64,000 nt of DNA, from contig NC_133101.1 in the NCBI RefSeq assembly GCF_022965805.1, forward strand, positions 6,510,001-6,574,000. The letters run 5' to 3'. Positions 38,574 to 49,741 of the stretch are shown piece after piece. Positions within the stretch are counted from its first letter, which is position 1. The number at the start of each line of letters is the position of its first letter. This DNA is from Primulina eburnea (lineage: Eukaryota > Streptophyta > Magnoliopsida > Lamiales > Gesneriaceae). Position numbers and translations under genes: made by a program. A model generated the notes under the pieces. It was not told where the DNA came from and ran no database searches. It worked only from the letters and a program-made list of their open reading frames with translations.

Positions 38574-38580
38574 TATAAAT
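38574..38580 (+). promoter_or_regulatory. TATA box of the LBD gene
   Basis: TATAAAT in the context CACTATAAATACACC, 94 bp upstream of the ATG at 38668, consistent with a short leader of about 60 bp. Assigned by position and consensus only. Confidence 0.6.
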
Positions 38581-38667
38581 ACACCTTTGTACGTGCAACT
38601 TTTCCCCAACAACCTTTTCCCAACTTCACTTCTTACAAAAACAAGAAAAAAAGGCAAGATCTGTCGA

Positions 38668-39487
38668 ATGGGTGGAAACTCCCCGTGCGCGTCGTGCAAG
38701 TTGCTGAGGCGACGTTGCGCCAAGGACTGCATATTCGCTCCGTACTTCCCATCCGATGACCCTCACAAGTTCGCCATCGTTCACAAGGTTTTCGGTGCCA
38801 GCAATGTCAGCAAAATGTTGCAGGTATATCTTTTTAGTTCATGTTCTCATACCCCTTTGGCCTTGTCCGAGAATTCGAGATCATGAGCTAGGTAGGACGA
38901 AACAGAAGCACCTGAATAACCTGTGTGACACTAAACCCTAGGAACTAGGAACCATCTCAAGAAAACCCCGACTACATATATATCCAAATCAATATTCTTA
39001 ATCATAAAAATACAAATTTTTCTTACAAATATATGATCTATTTACTTGCTTAAACTAACACATATTAACAACAATATCATCATCATCATGGCAGGAGCTT
39101 CAAGTTCATCAAAGAGCGGATGCCGTGAGCAGCCTCGTCTACGAGGCAAACTCTAGGCTTCGAGATCCGGTATATGGTTGCGTAGGCGCGATATCATACC
39201 TTCAAAACCAAGTTTCTCAGCTCCAAATGCAGCTAGCTATGGCTCAAGCAGAGATACTTTGCATCCAAATGCAGCAACAAGATCAGCCGAATAATTTTCC
39301 GAACATCAATCCACTAGTTGATCTTGAGGCAGATGATAAATCTTTCTTGTTTCAAAATAATTATAACCATCTGCCTCAGTTTCTCAACTTCACCTCTTCC
39401 AATAATGATAGTTATAGCAATAGCAATAATGTCGTTTATGAGTCTCTCAAGAAAGAGTCCTACTTCGGCCATGACATGGTTTCTTGA
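38668..39487 (+). CDS. LOB-domain transcription factor, LBD12-like
   Basis: Two exons (38668-38823 and 39095-39487) give 182 residues. The class I LOB domain is complete: zinc-binding C-X2-C-X6-C-X3-C at the start (CASCKLLRRRCAKDC), the GAS block (FAIVHKVFGASNVSK) and the leucine-zipper-like LX6LX3LX6L coiled coil (YLQNQVSQLQMQLAMAQAEI). The single intron after MLQ is at the position usual for the family. The sequence up to about residue 110 is nearly identical to Arabidopsis LBD12/ASL5 as I remember it; the Asn/Ser-rich C-terminus is variable in the family. The conserved ELPVHQR reads ELQVHQR here. LBD proteins are nuclear regulators of organ boundaries and lateral organ development; the targets of this one are unknown. 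Confidence 0.93.
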
Positions 39488-40030
39488 TTCAATATTGAAT
39501 ACAAAATTCATGTTTTGTTTATTGACTTTCTTTTTTAATAGTGTTGTTTTTCATTCATTCTTTTTATTGGTATTTTTAAGACTGAAGATCCATTAGTTTG
39601 AATATGCTGATAAAACCAAGTTCTTCTTTGTTTTATTTTTTTGAAATTTATCAAAATTAAAATGTTTAGATTTGGAAATTAATTTTGATGATACAATCTT
39701 GCACAATTGTTAATCAAGTTTACCAATACTCAACTAATTAAAAACCAGTTAAAATAATAATTATTTAACTCTTTGACTGAGGCGAAGGCCCGCGATTTCG
39801 GTCAAGGGAAGGAGACATATGCCAAGAAATTAAGGCAAATTTAATTTTCAACTCAGAAAAATAAACATAAGAATATTATATTTACATGACCATGTATAAT
39901 CACTTTATATAATATTAGCTAATTGATAATTTGTACATTTATTTAGCTTGATTGGTTTTATTTTTTGTTTAACTCGTTAGATAAAACCCCTTTAGATACG
40001 TTGATGTGACATCTAATGTGATAAATTTAG

Positions 40031-40604
40031 GGGTGTCAAAATTAGACACGACTCACCAACCCGACAGGGTTCAACCGGAAGAAAATCAGGTTTGAGTTTG
40101 GAGTTTTCAGGTTAAGATCAAATCGGGTTGAACCCGATAATTGACCCGAAAAAGATGATCACATTGGGGTTGGGTTCGGTTCAATCCTAAAATTTTAATT
40201 TTTTTTAAAAATATATAATTAATAAATATTGCATACATTATTATATATTGTATGTCTGAAAAAATATTTATTCTATATTTATATCATAAATTTCATTATT
40301 TAATATTTATTTTGAACATTTTTTTATTTTTTAAATAATTGTTTATTTGATTTAGTAAATATTCGTTATTTTTCTACAATTAGACTTTCAAATTTAAATC
40401 ATATATACTAGGAAGATTTTATTATTATGTGTTTAAATTAAAATATTATTTTTTTAAAATTTTATTTAATTTTCTTTACAAAAAATTTAAAAAAAATTAA
40501 AATCAGGTTAATCGGGTTGATCGAGTTAATTCGGGTTCGGATTGAGCAATTTTTGAATAAAACTATTCATCAACCCCACCCAATTCATCAGATTTGACAC
40601 CCCA
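40031..40604. mobile_element. hAT-like non-autonomous element, GGGGTGTCAAA termini
   Basis: The left end GGGGTGTCAAAATTAG mirrors the right end ATTTGACACCCC. The interior repeats CGGGTT and GGGTTGAACC motifs in both orientations. AT-rich centre with no coding capacity. Target duplication unclear. Confidence 0.6.
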
Positions 40605-40695
40605 ATAAAATTATACATTTAATCTTAGTTTCCATCTTAGCGGTGCTCCAACGCGGATGACCCAAGACAATTATATATACATATGTATATATGGT

Positions 40696-40812
40696 TTATT
40701 TCATCTTACCTATATAGGTATTGCTCCCATGATAGGATGGATGACCAAGATTTTCCCATTCATATATAGAATCCACTTTTTTTTTGAAATTATATGTGTG
40801 GCAAGATCTTAC
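40696..40812 (+). repeat. Dispersed repeat, copy A
   Basis: TTATTTCATCTTACCTATAT through GAAATTATATGTGTGGCAAG matches 49107-49222 at roughly three quarters of positions (shared landmarks: ATGATAAGATG-like, CCAAGATTT, CATATATAG, TTTTTTTTGAAATT). Origin unknown. Confidence 0.65.
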
Positions 40813-40868
40813 TCGTTGAAATGAAGTGAAGGTAATGTCCACATAAGTATGATCTCATCTATTTGTAT

Positions 40869-40870
<2 letters not shown>

Positions 40871-40930
<60 letters not shown>
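40871..40930. repeat. (AC)n(AT)n microsatellite
   Basis: About 10 AC units followed by about 19 AT units in the spacer. Confidence 0.95.
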
Positions 40931-40933
<3 letters not shown>

Positions 40934-41415
40934 CACACACACATAAGAATGAAAGAGAGACAAGACAAAAATATATGTTTTCACGTACGATAAGGGAGTC
41001 TAAAAAGTGAAAAGAATAGGGGTTTAATTATGTCTGAAAACAAGGGTTTCCTCTTAAGTCAACTCTTAACACGTGAAATGGGGAAAATTGATTGATTTAA
41101 TTAAAAAAAAAGAAGAAATTAATTAAGATGCTTTTCCATTGTAAACAGCGGCGGTGCCTCTCAAGGACGACTAGTCAGACATTAAATTTATCTAATGATG
41201 AAGTCATTTAATATAGTGGACTATAAACATTCAATTCATATAAAATATTTTTACACGTCAATTCTATGCGATAAATAATCTATTTAGATCACTTATAAAA
41301 AAAAATATTAATTTTTATGCTAAAAACATTATTTTTTTTATTATAAATATAAGCAAAGTTCACTCGTTTAAAAAATAAAGATCCACGACACCTTCTTACA
41401 ACTACTTACTATTGA

Positions 41416-41596
41416 GAGTGGGTCTTATGCGAGATGGTCTCACAGATATTAATCTGTGAGACGAGTCAACCCTATCCATATTCACAATAAAAAGTTATAC
41501 TTTTAGCATAAAAAATATACTTTTTCATTGATAACCCAAATAAGAGATCTGTCTCACAAATTTGACCCGTGAAACCGTCTCACACAAGTTTTTGCC
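41416..41596 (+). mobile_element. MITE copy 9
   Basis: Starts GAGTGGGTCTTATG and ends CAAGTTTTTGCC. Flanks TACTATTGA and TACTATTAA are a 9-bp duplication with one mismatch. Confidence 0.8.
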
Positions 41597-42658
41597 TACT
41601 ATTAAATATTTATATGACCATAGGGAGAAAACCAGTTATTTTAAAAGGAAAATTATAATTTTAGTATAGTACTGTTTTGTTTTTTTTACGATTCTGATAA
41701 TTTATTATCGAAATTTAATATTAGATGTTAATTTTTTATTTTTATAATTTTAATATTTTTCATTGAGATCTCATGTATATCGCCGCGACGTTAGAATCAT
41801 ATTAGTATTACATCAACACCAGACAAAAAATAAAAATAAAAAACAGGAGTACAATTGCAAAAATAAAAAATAAAAAATATAACAAAGTAAGACTAAAATT
41901 TAGTAACATGTTACTCTCGCGGCTTCGTCTATAATTGAGCGTCCAGCCGGTATTTGGGGCACACAGAAAAGGGGAAGTGGATAGACGAGACGGTGCTTCT
42001 CGGCTGGAATTGGGCCGGGGTGACTATATACCAGCTCTGAATTAATAAAACAATTTTTTTAAAAAAAATAACAGTATTTTTTTTTTCCGACTATACAAGA
42101 TTTGGATTTAAAAATAATATCTATAAGTATTTTTAATTATAAAACCATATATTATTTAGAAAAAATGAATCGAAACATGTCACTAGTGATAGAGATGGAA
42201 TGACTAAGTATACAACGTGACGGCAATTCTTTGTTATTAGGCTGCTCACGTGGGGAGCAGTGCAAGGAAGTGCTCCGCTCATGGGGACTTAAATAATCCA
42301 TAAATTAAATTTAGTGCTTGCCAATCACTTGAATTATTTGAGATTAATTAATGATATTGCATTATTTGATAATCACTAGTACAATTTATTTATTTTCCCT
42401 TTAATAAATAGTAGGCGTTTAATCCAACTGCTAATTTTGTAATAAAATATTTAATTTATTATAGCGTTGGCAACATATGATAAGATTCTTGGTTTTGGTT
42501 CGTCTTTTTTCCAAAAATCTTTGTAATTCGCTTGTTCTCTTCGATTTGTCGACTATAGGAGATGGGAACCAATAAAAAGAAATCTTAAAAAGGATGCATG
42601 AATCATTTAAATTAATGTAAAAATCTAACGAAGTCAGTTGGATTTTGCATTCTATCTC

Positions 42659-42843
42659 GAGTGAGTCTCATGTGAGACCATCTCATAGATCTTAATCTGT
42701 GAGACAGATCAACTCTACCAATATTCACAATAAAATATAATAATACTATTAGCATAAAAAGTAATATTTTTTCATGGATGACTCAAATAAAAGATCTGTC
42801 TCACAAATACGACCCATGAAACCGTCTCACACAAGTTTTTGCC
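42659..42843 (+). mobile_element. MITE copy 10
   Basis: Starts GAGTGAGTCTCATG and ends CAAGTTTTTGCC. Exact 9-bp target duplication TTCTATCTC on both sides (42650-42658, 42844-42852). Confidence 0.85.
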
Positions 42844-43297
42844 TTCTATCTCTCTCATATTTTTATTGTATTTGACACTTGTTTTCTTTTATTTTTATTA
42901 AATACAAAAATTATAACATGCAAATGAGATAAACGTCAAATTAATCGATATGGGGTAAAACTAGATGAATCATGTAAGAGATATTGCATTTGAGAAAGAC
43001 ATGTCTTTCCTTGTTATTAAGTGGTTTTTTGGAGCATCATTTTCGGTTTATGTGAATCTTGTAGGATTCTTACAAAAAAAAAAAGTTAAAAAAATCATGA
43101 AATGTCAAAGAAACATATTTAAAATTCATGTTTTGGCTCATAAAATTTATTAATTTAGAATCATAAATATTTGTTTTATTCGCATTCAACAACTTATATA
43201 TGTTGAATAACATGTAAATACATATTCGCCTCTAATCTAGCTTAGAACAAAGGCAAACAAGAAATCATCAAATCAAGATTTGTGGAGGGGAGGATGT

Positions 43298-46200
43298 TCA
43301 ACCTGGAACTTGTAGTTGGTAGAAGGGAGACTCTTCGACATTTTGTCGTGTCCCATCGAGACCGCATACTTGTATTACGAATTTCACACTTGAAACGCCC
43401 TCGAGAACTTCTACTTCAGAAACGTAGAATGATTTCACCACCGGCATGCCAAGATACTCGAGGGGAGTAGGAGCGGATTCAATAAGTTTTTTCTGATCTC
43501 CAGATTGTGTTCCCATTATCTTTTCAACATATATATTGTAATTGGGGAAAAGATTGGCATCACCCTCTTTTAAAGTCCACGTAACCATACAACTGAGAAG
43601 TTTGGATCCTTTCGAACCCGAAATCCAACTAATGAACTTGCAGTCCACGAGCCATGAAGTGGATGGAGGAAATTTTGAATTCTGTCCTGGAGTTGTAATC
43701 CTCAAATCACCCAGTGCTGCATAAAATTCTAATGGGGTGTTGTCAGAAAGGGTAACGTCATTCGGGACAGGAACCGATTTTTCCACGTTTGGTCGGTAGC
43801 ATATAACTCGAATTTCTTTCAATGTATGACCATGCATTTCAATGCTGCTTTCTTGCAAGACCCATTCAGATTCTTCATCCAAGGAGGATACTCCTCGAGG
43901 CAGTATCACCTTTGTATATTGGCTCGAAAAACGGTTCATGGTGAGCAAGGTGTTTCCTGCAGAAGCCAGAAATACCGTCCTTTTCTCTTCTGTGGAAGAA
44001 AATAACTCGAGAGCAAGACCTAAAAGAGAGTTTCCATTCGATTTAACCTGCATATATTAATTGGTTTAAGTAAAAGCGCATGGAGTTGAAAAAATGAACA
44101 AGCACTTCAACACAAAATAGCACGACACAATTCCCAAGCGTCAGGCTTACAGAATATATAAAGTGAACAGGTGAATTCCCCAAAAAGAGATCTCCTTCAA
44201 ACAGCCTTGCTGTGAATTCCGCATGACTGTCAAGAGTACCGCTAAATGTGATGTTTCCACCACCATTGTAAGAGTCTTCCTTGAACCTGCAGCATAAAAT
44301 AACATTACCACTACATATGTTTACTGAACAGAATGAAGATTTAATGATCTGAGAGAGTAAAATAATTTACTTGATGGAAATTTGGATTGACTGGCTGGTA
44401 GAATCTTCGGAAAACTCAACAAAAGGCTGTCATAAATTAAAATGAGTTAGGAGAAATGGAGAAATAAGCAACGGTAAACAAGCTTAACGATTATAAATTC
44501 AAATAGCTAAAGGAATAAAAACCCCAAACTGAACCAGTAAACGGGAGGTGTTGTTACCTGAAAGCTTTGGGATGAAATGTTGTTCCAAGAATTACCCGAG
44601 ACTTGAGACCCATCAATGAATATATGCAAACCACGACCCTGGAAATAATTAATAACTCGCTTATGATCTACAGAGCAAATTATTGCTTACCAATCTATGA
44701 GAAAGAACCAAAAAGCAAATTTATTTTAAGTAACAGTTTAATTTTGTTACCGAAAATGAACCAGTTTCATATCATCTGTGGGACTCTTGTTATAACTGAC
44801 ATAACAAAAATGGATAACATCCCAAAATGCAATAAGTGTGTGATCAAAAGTTACAAATTCCTATAACAATTGGAAAAAAATGGCTTTCGATGTGAGTATT
44901 AGCAGAAGAAAATGGACTTATATGAATCACTAGGATGGAACATAACAAAATAGTCAAGGTTGATAGATACCTGATCAAAATTTGAGTAGAATGGCAGTGT
45001 TTTCGGGTAGTTCTGTACAATTCCCATAGCGTTCTCAACAAGTCCCCACCATCTGTTTATTTAATTCATGAAGAAAATGAAAAACAAATGTCCCTGAGAA
45101 CTAACAAGGGAAAATAGTCCCAAATTTACCGATTTTGAGCAGTTTGAAAATTGGGTGGCTGTTTCGTTTCGTAAACCCATCCAGGAGCAAATATGGCTGC
45201 CGAAACATTATCTTTCTTTATCACATCGAGGGCAACATTTGTCTAAGAAAAAAGGAAACATACATTTTTAAGTAATCAGAGGCTTACAATCACTGGAAAT
45301 TGAAAAAATTCTTGAAAATATAAATCTAATGGCTAGACCACGTGTTGGGCCATAAAAGATTACATGTAATAGTAAATTTGTCGTGAAATCCATAAATAAA
45401 CCACTGTGATGAACACACATGCCCCATGCAAGTTTCTGACAAAGAACTTAAGCTCATCTTGTTCTTGTCAAATTCACCAGTTTTTCCACCAATTCACGAC
45501 TTACCAATTCTTTACCAGTAGATAAACAAGGATTGAAAATTATTTACCAACGTACAGAAAAAAGGTGAAAACACATGAAGTTACAACTCTAGAAACCACA
45601 CAAAATCTAAAATGATGCATCATCCTCCATTGTGTGGCAAAGTTTAATGTATTGAAACTTACAGTCCATTGTCCACCACCATAAGTCCCCCTTCCAAAAA
45701 CATCAATGCCCATGTACACATCAAACCTTCTATCACCAGCAACATCAGCCGATAGCTTCGGAAAATCTTCCTGCATTATATCGAGTGAAAAATTCAAGAG
45801 AAAAAAAACAGAGATAAATTAAAAAATTGTCCTGACATAACAAATTAAATACCTTCCATGAATAATTCACAAATATGCCATCGCATAGATCAAAGAAAGG
45901 CTTGTTTTTGTAATTTAATTGATTCTGCCAGCTAAGATCACCATCAATTGTAACACTATCGTACCTGGAAAATGACAGTGATACATTTTGTTTAGGTTCA
46001 TACAAGGTATGCTTGGTTAACCTGTTAAGTCATGAATCACTACCATATAACCAGGGAACCAGATAATGAAGAGTGCATTGTCTGGCTTAAATGGCTGACA
46101 AATTCTTTGAGATTTGGTATCTGGCCAGGATCCAAAGTGACTTCCATATTGATCTGTCAAAAGATGAGACGTGAGAACTAGCCCTTCTGAATATCAATCT

Positions 46201-47786
46201 TGTGGGAAGAAAGAACTCAACGAACTTATTTCAATTTATTGATGATTCAAAGATTAAATTAACTTATTTATTATCTCTGAACATGTATTGCACATCCTGC
46301 TGTTAATATGAATGATCACATGGGTTTTCCTTAATGAAAGTTGCCCTATTGCCGAAAAAGAATGAGTGAGCAAGGACTCGATAAAGAACATGTCAGAAGA
46401 TAATTATATAGCTAAGATTAAATTATAGATGTGGAAAAAACATTAGCTTACCAGCCAACCATCAAATCCAAGAGCCACAGCAAGCTCGGTTAATCGCTCA
46501 GCATACATATGAGCAGAATCCTTTGTCGATAGCAGTTTTTCAGCAAGCTTTTTCCCTGCATCCCATTCCATGATGAAAGTTCCCAATGACTTGTGTGTGC
46601 AAGGATACAGGAACAACCACAATATGATGAGCCAATAATTTCAACTGCCGCATAACAAAATTGAATAGAAGAATATATTCCACTCAAATATAGCAAGAAA
46701 AATGGAGCAATGTTGAACCGTAAGAATACATTCCACCCAAATAATGCAAGAAAATTGGAGCAATTTAGAACAGCAACAACTTACAATTGGTGATTTTTCT
46801 TAAAAAATAAGTTCCATCCTTTCAAAATAGGTCGTGAGTTTATTCCTATTCCCAATTCTCACCATAATTGTTAGGCCATAAGCAGAGGAATATAGCTAAT
46901 TCTAATAACCAAAAGATAGCCCTTTCTCAGGCCGACCCTTTGCTCCCTCGACTTAAAAGAGAAGAAGCAACATTAGGCGACAAGCTCAAAAGTAGAACCA
47001 ATTCAAAAGACTAGCGTGTTAGCTAAATATCCCTCAAACTGCCCATCCACATTTTATTGTGGAGCCTATGGTACATTTGAAAGGTTGATACAGTTTAGAC
47101 CTGAAAAGGCAAAAAGATACAACTTTTTCCTCACAACTCCCATAAAGTTGAAAAAATTTCACCACACAATCATGATAAGCTTTACAAAATCAACTGCCAC
47201 CATAAAAACTAAATAAGAAATTAATCACTAGAAAATGGATCAAAAAATGGTCCAAAGAAAAGCATTTGCCATAAATTTATACCTTAACGCCATGTCTGTG
47301 AGCAGTATTAGTCCAGCATGGTGGCGGCAGAGTCACCAAATTATGCGAAAAATACACAAAAACATCAATCAAATACCAATGCCAAATCGCGTATGCATCA
47401 GCATTAGTACCACCTTGCACAAATTTGTCATCAGTATACCCTCCCGCCATATCGTGACACACCAGAACCCGCGGCCGCTCCGGCATCGACGTATCACCAC
47501 CTCCGGCAGATGATAGCTTCACCGCAGCTCGGTTGAACGGGAAGTGAAAAGATTTGAAATAGAGGCGGCCTTCCAATTCATCCAACGTTTTCAGCGGATA
47601 CGAAAGGGGAACAGCGGGTGTCAGAGGATCGAACGGCGGCGGAGGGTCACCGGAAGAGGCGTCTTCTGGGTTTTCCCCGGCGGACGGTAGCTCCATTAGT
47701 GTATAGAGAAGGGAGCGGAGGTTCTTGAGGATGGAGAAAGCTTTGGGATGATGGGTTTTTATGTAGGAATGGAGGGACATGGGCAT
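43298..47786 (-). CDS. Cytosolic endo-beta-N-acetylglucosaminidase (ENGase, GH85)
   Basis: Eleven exons join in perfect frame to 729 residues: 47786-47283, 46589-46452, 46153-46044, 45964-45853, 45770-45663, 45242-45130, 45052-44971, 44638-44558, 44426-44371, 44286-44151 and 44047-43298. The enzyme cleaves the chitobiose core of N-glycans, releasing free N-glycans with one GlcNAc at the reducing end. GH85 landmarks: RVLVCHDMAGGY, GTFIMEWDAG, the catalytic Asn-x-Glu in GFDGWL-INMEV (N216 and E218, split by an intron just before the pair), DGIFVNYSWK, the MGIDVFGRG block and IFAPGWVYET. The C-terminal ~250 residues in the last exon form the beta-sandwich part. There is no signal peptide, in line with the cytosolic plant enzymes. 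The start is the first in-frame ATG (MPMSLHSYIKTHHPKAF). Confidence 0.93.
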
Positions 47787-48056
47787 GGAAGAGTCGGCGA
47801 GGGACAAGATCCATACGAGCTGACATGAAATTCTCCAAGAAATTGCGTGGGTATTTGAATTTATGAAGATTTTCTGAATTATTTACTTGGAATCTTCAAA
47901 TTGTGTTTCTAGGGACTCGTTCGTTCATCTGGTTTAAGGATTTACGCCACAATATATATATATTTCTCTCTCATTTCGTGCGCTGATGAAGAAACTGATG
48001 TGATCATAGATATTTTTTATAATAATAATAATAATTAATAAAATATACGAAAAACA

Positions 48057-48059
<3 letters not shown>

Positions 48060-48105
<46 letters not shown>

Positions 48106-48118
48106 AATAAATAAATAA
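48060..48118. repeat. (AAT)n/(AAAT)n microsatellite
   Basis: About 13 AAT units followed by about five AAAT units, upstream of the ENGase gene. Its translation into poly-Ile/Tyr is an artefact. Confidence 0.95.
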
Positions 48119-48547
48119 TTATAAAAATTAGTCATACTAACAATACCAATGACAGATATTAACAATAAATGATAATAAATAAGGTAGCGTGTTATTGACA
48201 TATTTATGATTTAATTAACGGAAAATTTGGGTTCAGTCCTCAGCCGCCATTTTTTTTTGTGTTCAGTCCCTAGGTACTTTTTTAGTATCACATTTCCACA
48301 TGAAGTGTACCATATTTTGTATGACATAGTACCACAATTTTGTGGGTAGAGAGTGAAGCCAAAGAAATTTTTTGATTGGAGATTTTTCAATAACTTCTCC
48401 TTTAATTAAATATAGTTCCCATAACAATTTCCTAAATAAATACTAATAATAATGATAGTGGTGATAAAATAATATTTTTTTCTTTTTAAATATGTATGAT
48501 TGTTTGAAATATTTCACTTCATTCATGCTTTATACATATTTATTTAT

Positions 48548-48729
48548 GAGTGAGTCTCATGTGAGACCATCTCACGGATTATAATCCGTGAGACGGGTCA
48601 ATCATATTCATATTCACAATAAAAAGTAAGACTTTTAGCATAAAAAGTAATACTTTTTAATGAGTGACCCAAATAAGAGATTCGTCTCACAAATACGACC
48701 CGTGAGACCGTCTCACACAAGTTTTTGTC
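48548..48729 (+). mobile_element. MITE copy 11
   Basis: Starts GAGTGAGTCTCATG and ends CAAGTTTTTGTC. Exact 9-bp target duplication TTTATTTAT on both sides (48539-48547, 48730-48738), in an AT-rich context that makes the match slightly less telling. Confidence 0.8.
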
Positions 48730-48895
48730 TTTATTTATTTATTTATTCTTTCTAATATATTACAATACTCCAATAAATTAAAGTGCTTTCAATTTTGATT
48801 ATATCATTGGTCAATTTAAAGTGTCACTTTAGTTTAGTAATTTATAATTTTTTTTCGATTTTAATTATTTTTCATCGAACTGTTATGTTATTTTC

Positions 48896-49092
48896 GAAGT
48901 TTTAGACGGATCAGAGGTTTCCATCACATTTCTCAATATCACAGCTTTCGAGTTACCGAAAAGAGGTGCATACATCCATATACAAGAAACAGTGGAGCCC
49001 TTTGACTCCCTAACAGACAGCGAATCAAGTGAGTTTGCGCCGATTGTGTGCACTCGTGTCTGCCCGAGATTCAAGATACTTGGAATGAGCTG
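48896..49092 (+). pseudogene. TBL last-exon fragment
   Basis: Nearly 200 bp align base by base with the last exon of the TBL locus (about 58974-59170): GAAGTTTTMAGCAGATCAAAGG-type start, the TTTCTCAATATCACAG and CATACATCCATATACAAG blocks, and the end around GATTCAAGATACTTGGAA. The copy has lost two bases in the CACACAG run and has several substitutions (TGGTGTC to TCGTGTC, removing the tryptophan of the catalytic DxxH region; GCCGATTGTGTGCACT remains). No upstream TBL exons are present, so it is a captured or partially duplicated exon, not a gene. Confidence 0.85.
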
Positions 49093-49106
49093 ATCCTGTT
49101 TTCGAT

Positions 49107-49222
49107 TTATTTCATCCTATCCATGTGGACATTGTCCCTATGATAAGATGAATAGCCAAGATTTGCCTATGCATATATAGGACCCTTTTTTTTTTGAAAT
49201 TGTATGTGTAGAAACATCTTCT
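49107..49222 (+). repeat. Dispersed repeat, copy B
   Basis: Related to 40696-40812 in the same orientation. It starts 15 bp after the TBL exon fragment, so both may belong to one mobile unit. Confidence 0.6.
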
Positions 49223-49363
49223 TCTCATTTACAATAGATATATTTTAAAACTACTTATGTATCAACAAATATATGTGATTGAGAGAAAATAATTTGTATG
49301 TATGTGATTTCAATATAGCATTTAAGTTATTTAGTCAATTTTCAATATATGATGTTAAATAAA

Positions 49364-49741
49364 TATTATCTATTAAATATATGATTTTCATTTGTAATCT
49401 TACCATTTTGCCATATATTTTTTTTACAATTTGTCATGTTCATGAAGTTATTTAAGCTATTTTTTATGTTAGTTTTATAAGATCATTAATAGAGTATTTA
49501 ACTCAATCAAACTAATTATTGTTTTAATTTACTTTTGAATTTAATTTAATTATATTATCTATTAAATATATGATTTTCATTTGTAATCTTACCAATTTAC
49601 CATATATTTTTTTTTACAAAATTTGTCATGTTCATGATGTTATTTAAGTTATTTTTTATGTCAGTTTTATAAGATCATTAATAGTGTACTTAACTCAATC
49701 AAATTAATTATTGTTTTAATTTACTTTTAAATTTAATTTTA
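49364..49741. repeat. Two-unit tandem repeat, period 189 bp
   Basis: TATTATCTATTAAATATATG begins one unit at 49364 and a second at 49553. Units are about 95% alike through CTCAATCAAAYTAATTATTG and on to TTTAAATTTAATTT. The stretch before it (49224-49360) recurs in weaker form at 49880-50040, suggesting an older, larger duplication. Confidence 0.85.

Larger units (their letters stand above)
39488..43297. other. Gene-free spacer with transposons
   Basis: No recognisable exons. It contains a hAT-like MITE (40031-40604), a stretch related to 49107-49222 (40696-40812), (AC)n(AT)n at 40871-40930, an old diverged inverted MITE near 41262-41395 and two clear MITE copies (41416-41596, 42659-42843). 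Confidence 0.5.

Noticed and set aside
43282..43470. Plus-strand open frames across the ENGase and PYL exons
   Set aside because: Antisense shadows of real minus-strand exons.
47646..47838. Upstream ATG (MSARMDLVPRR) as ENGase start
   Set aside because: It is in another frame and stops after 63 codons; the GH85 frame starts at 47786.
48004..48201. Poly-isoleucine open frame
   Set aside because: Translation of an (AAT)n repeat.
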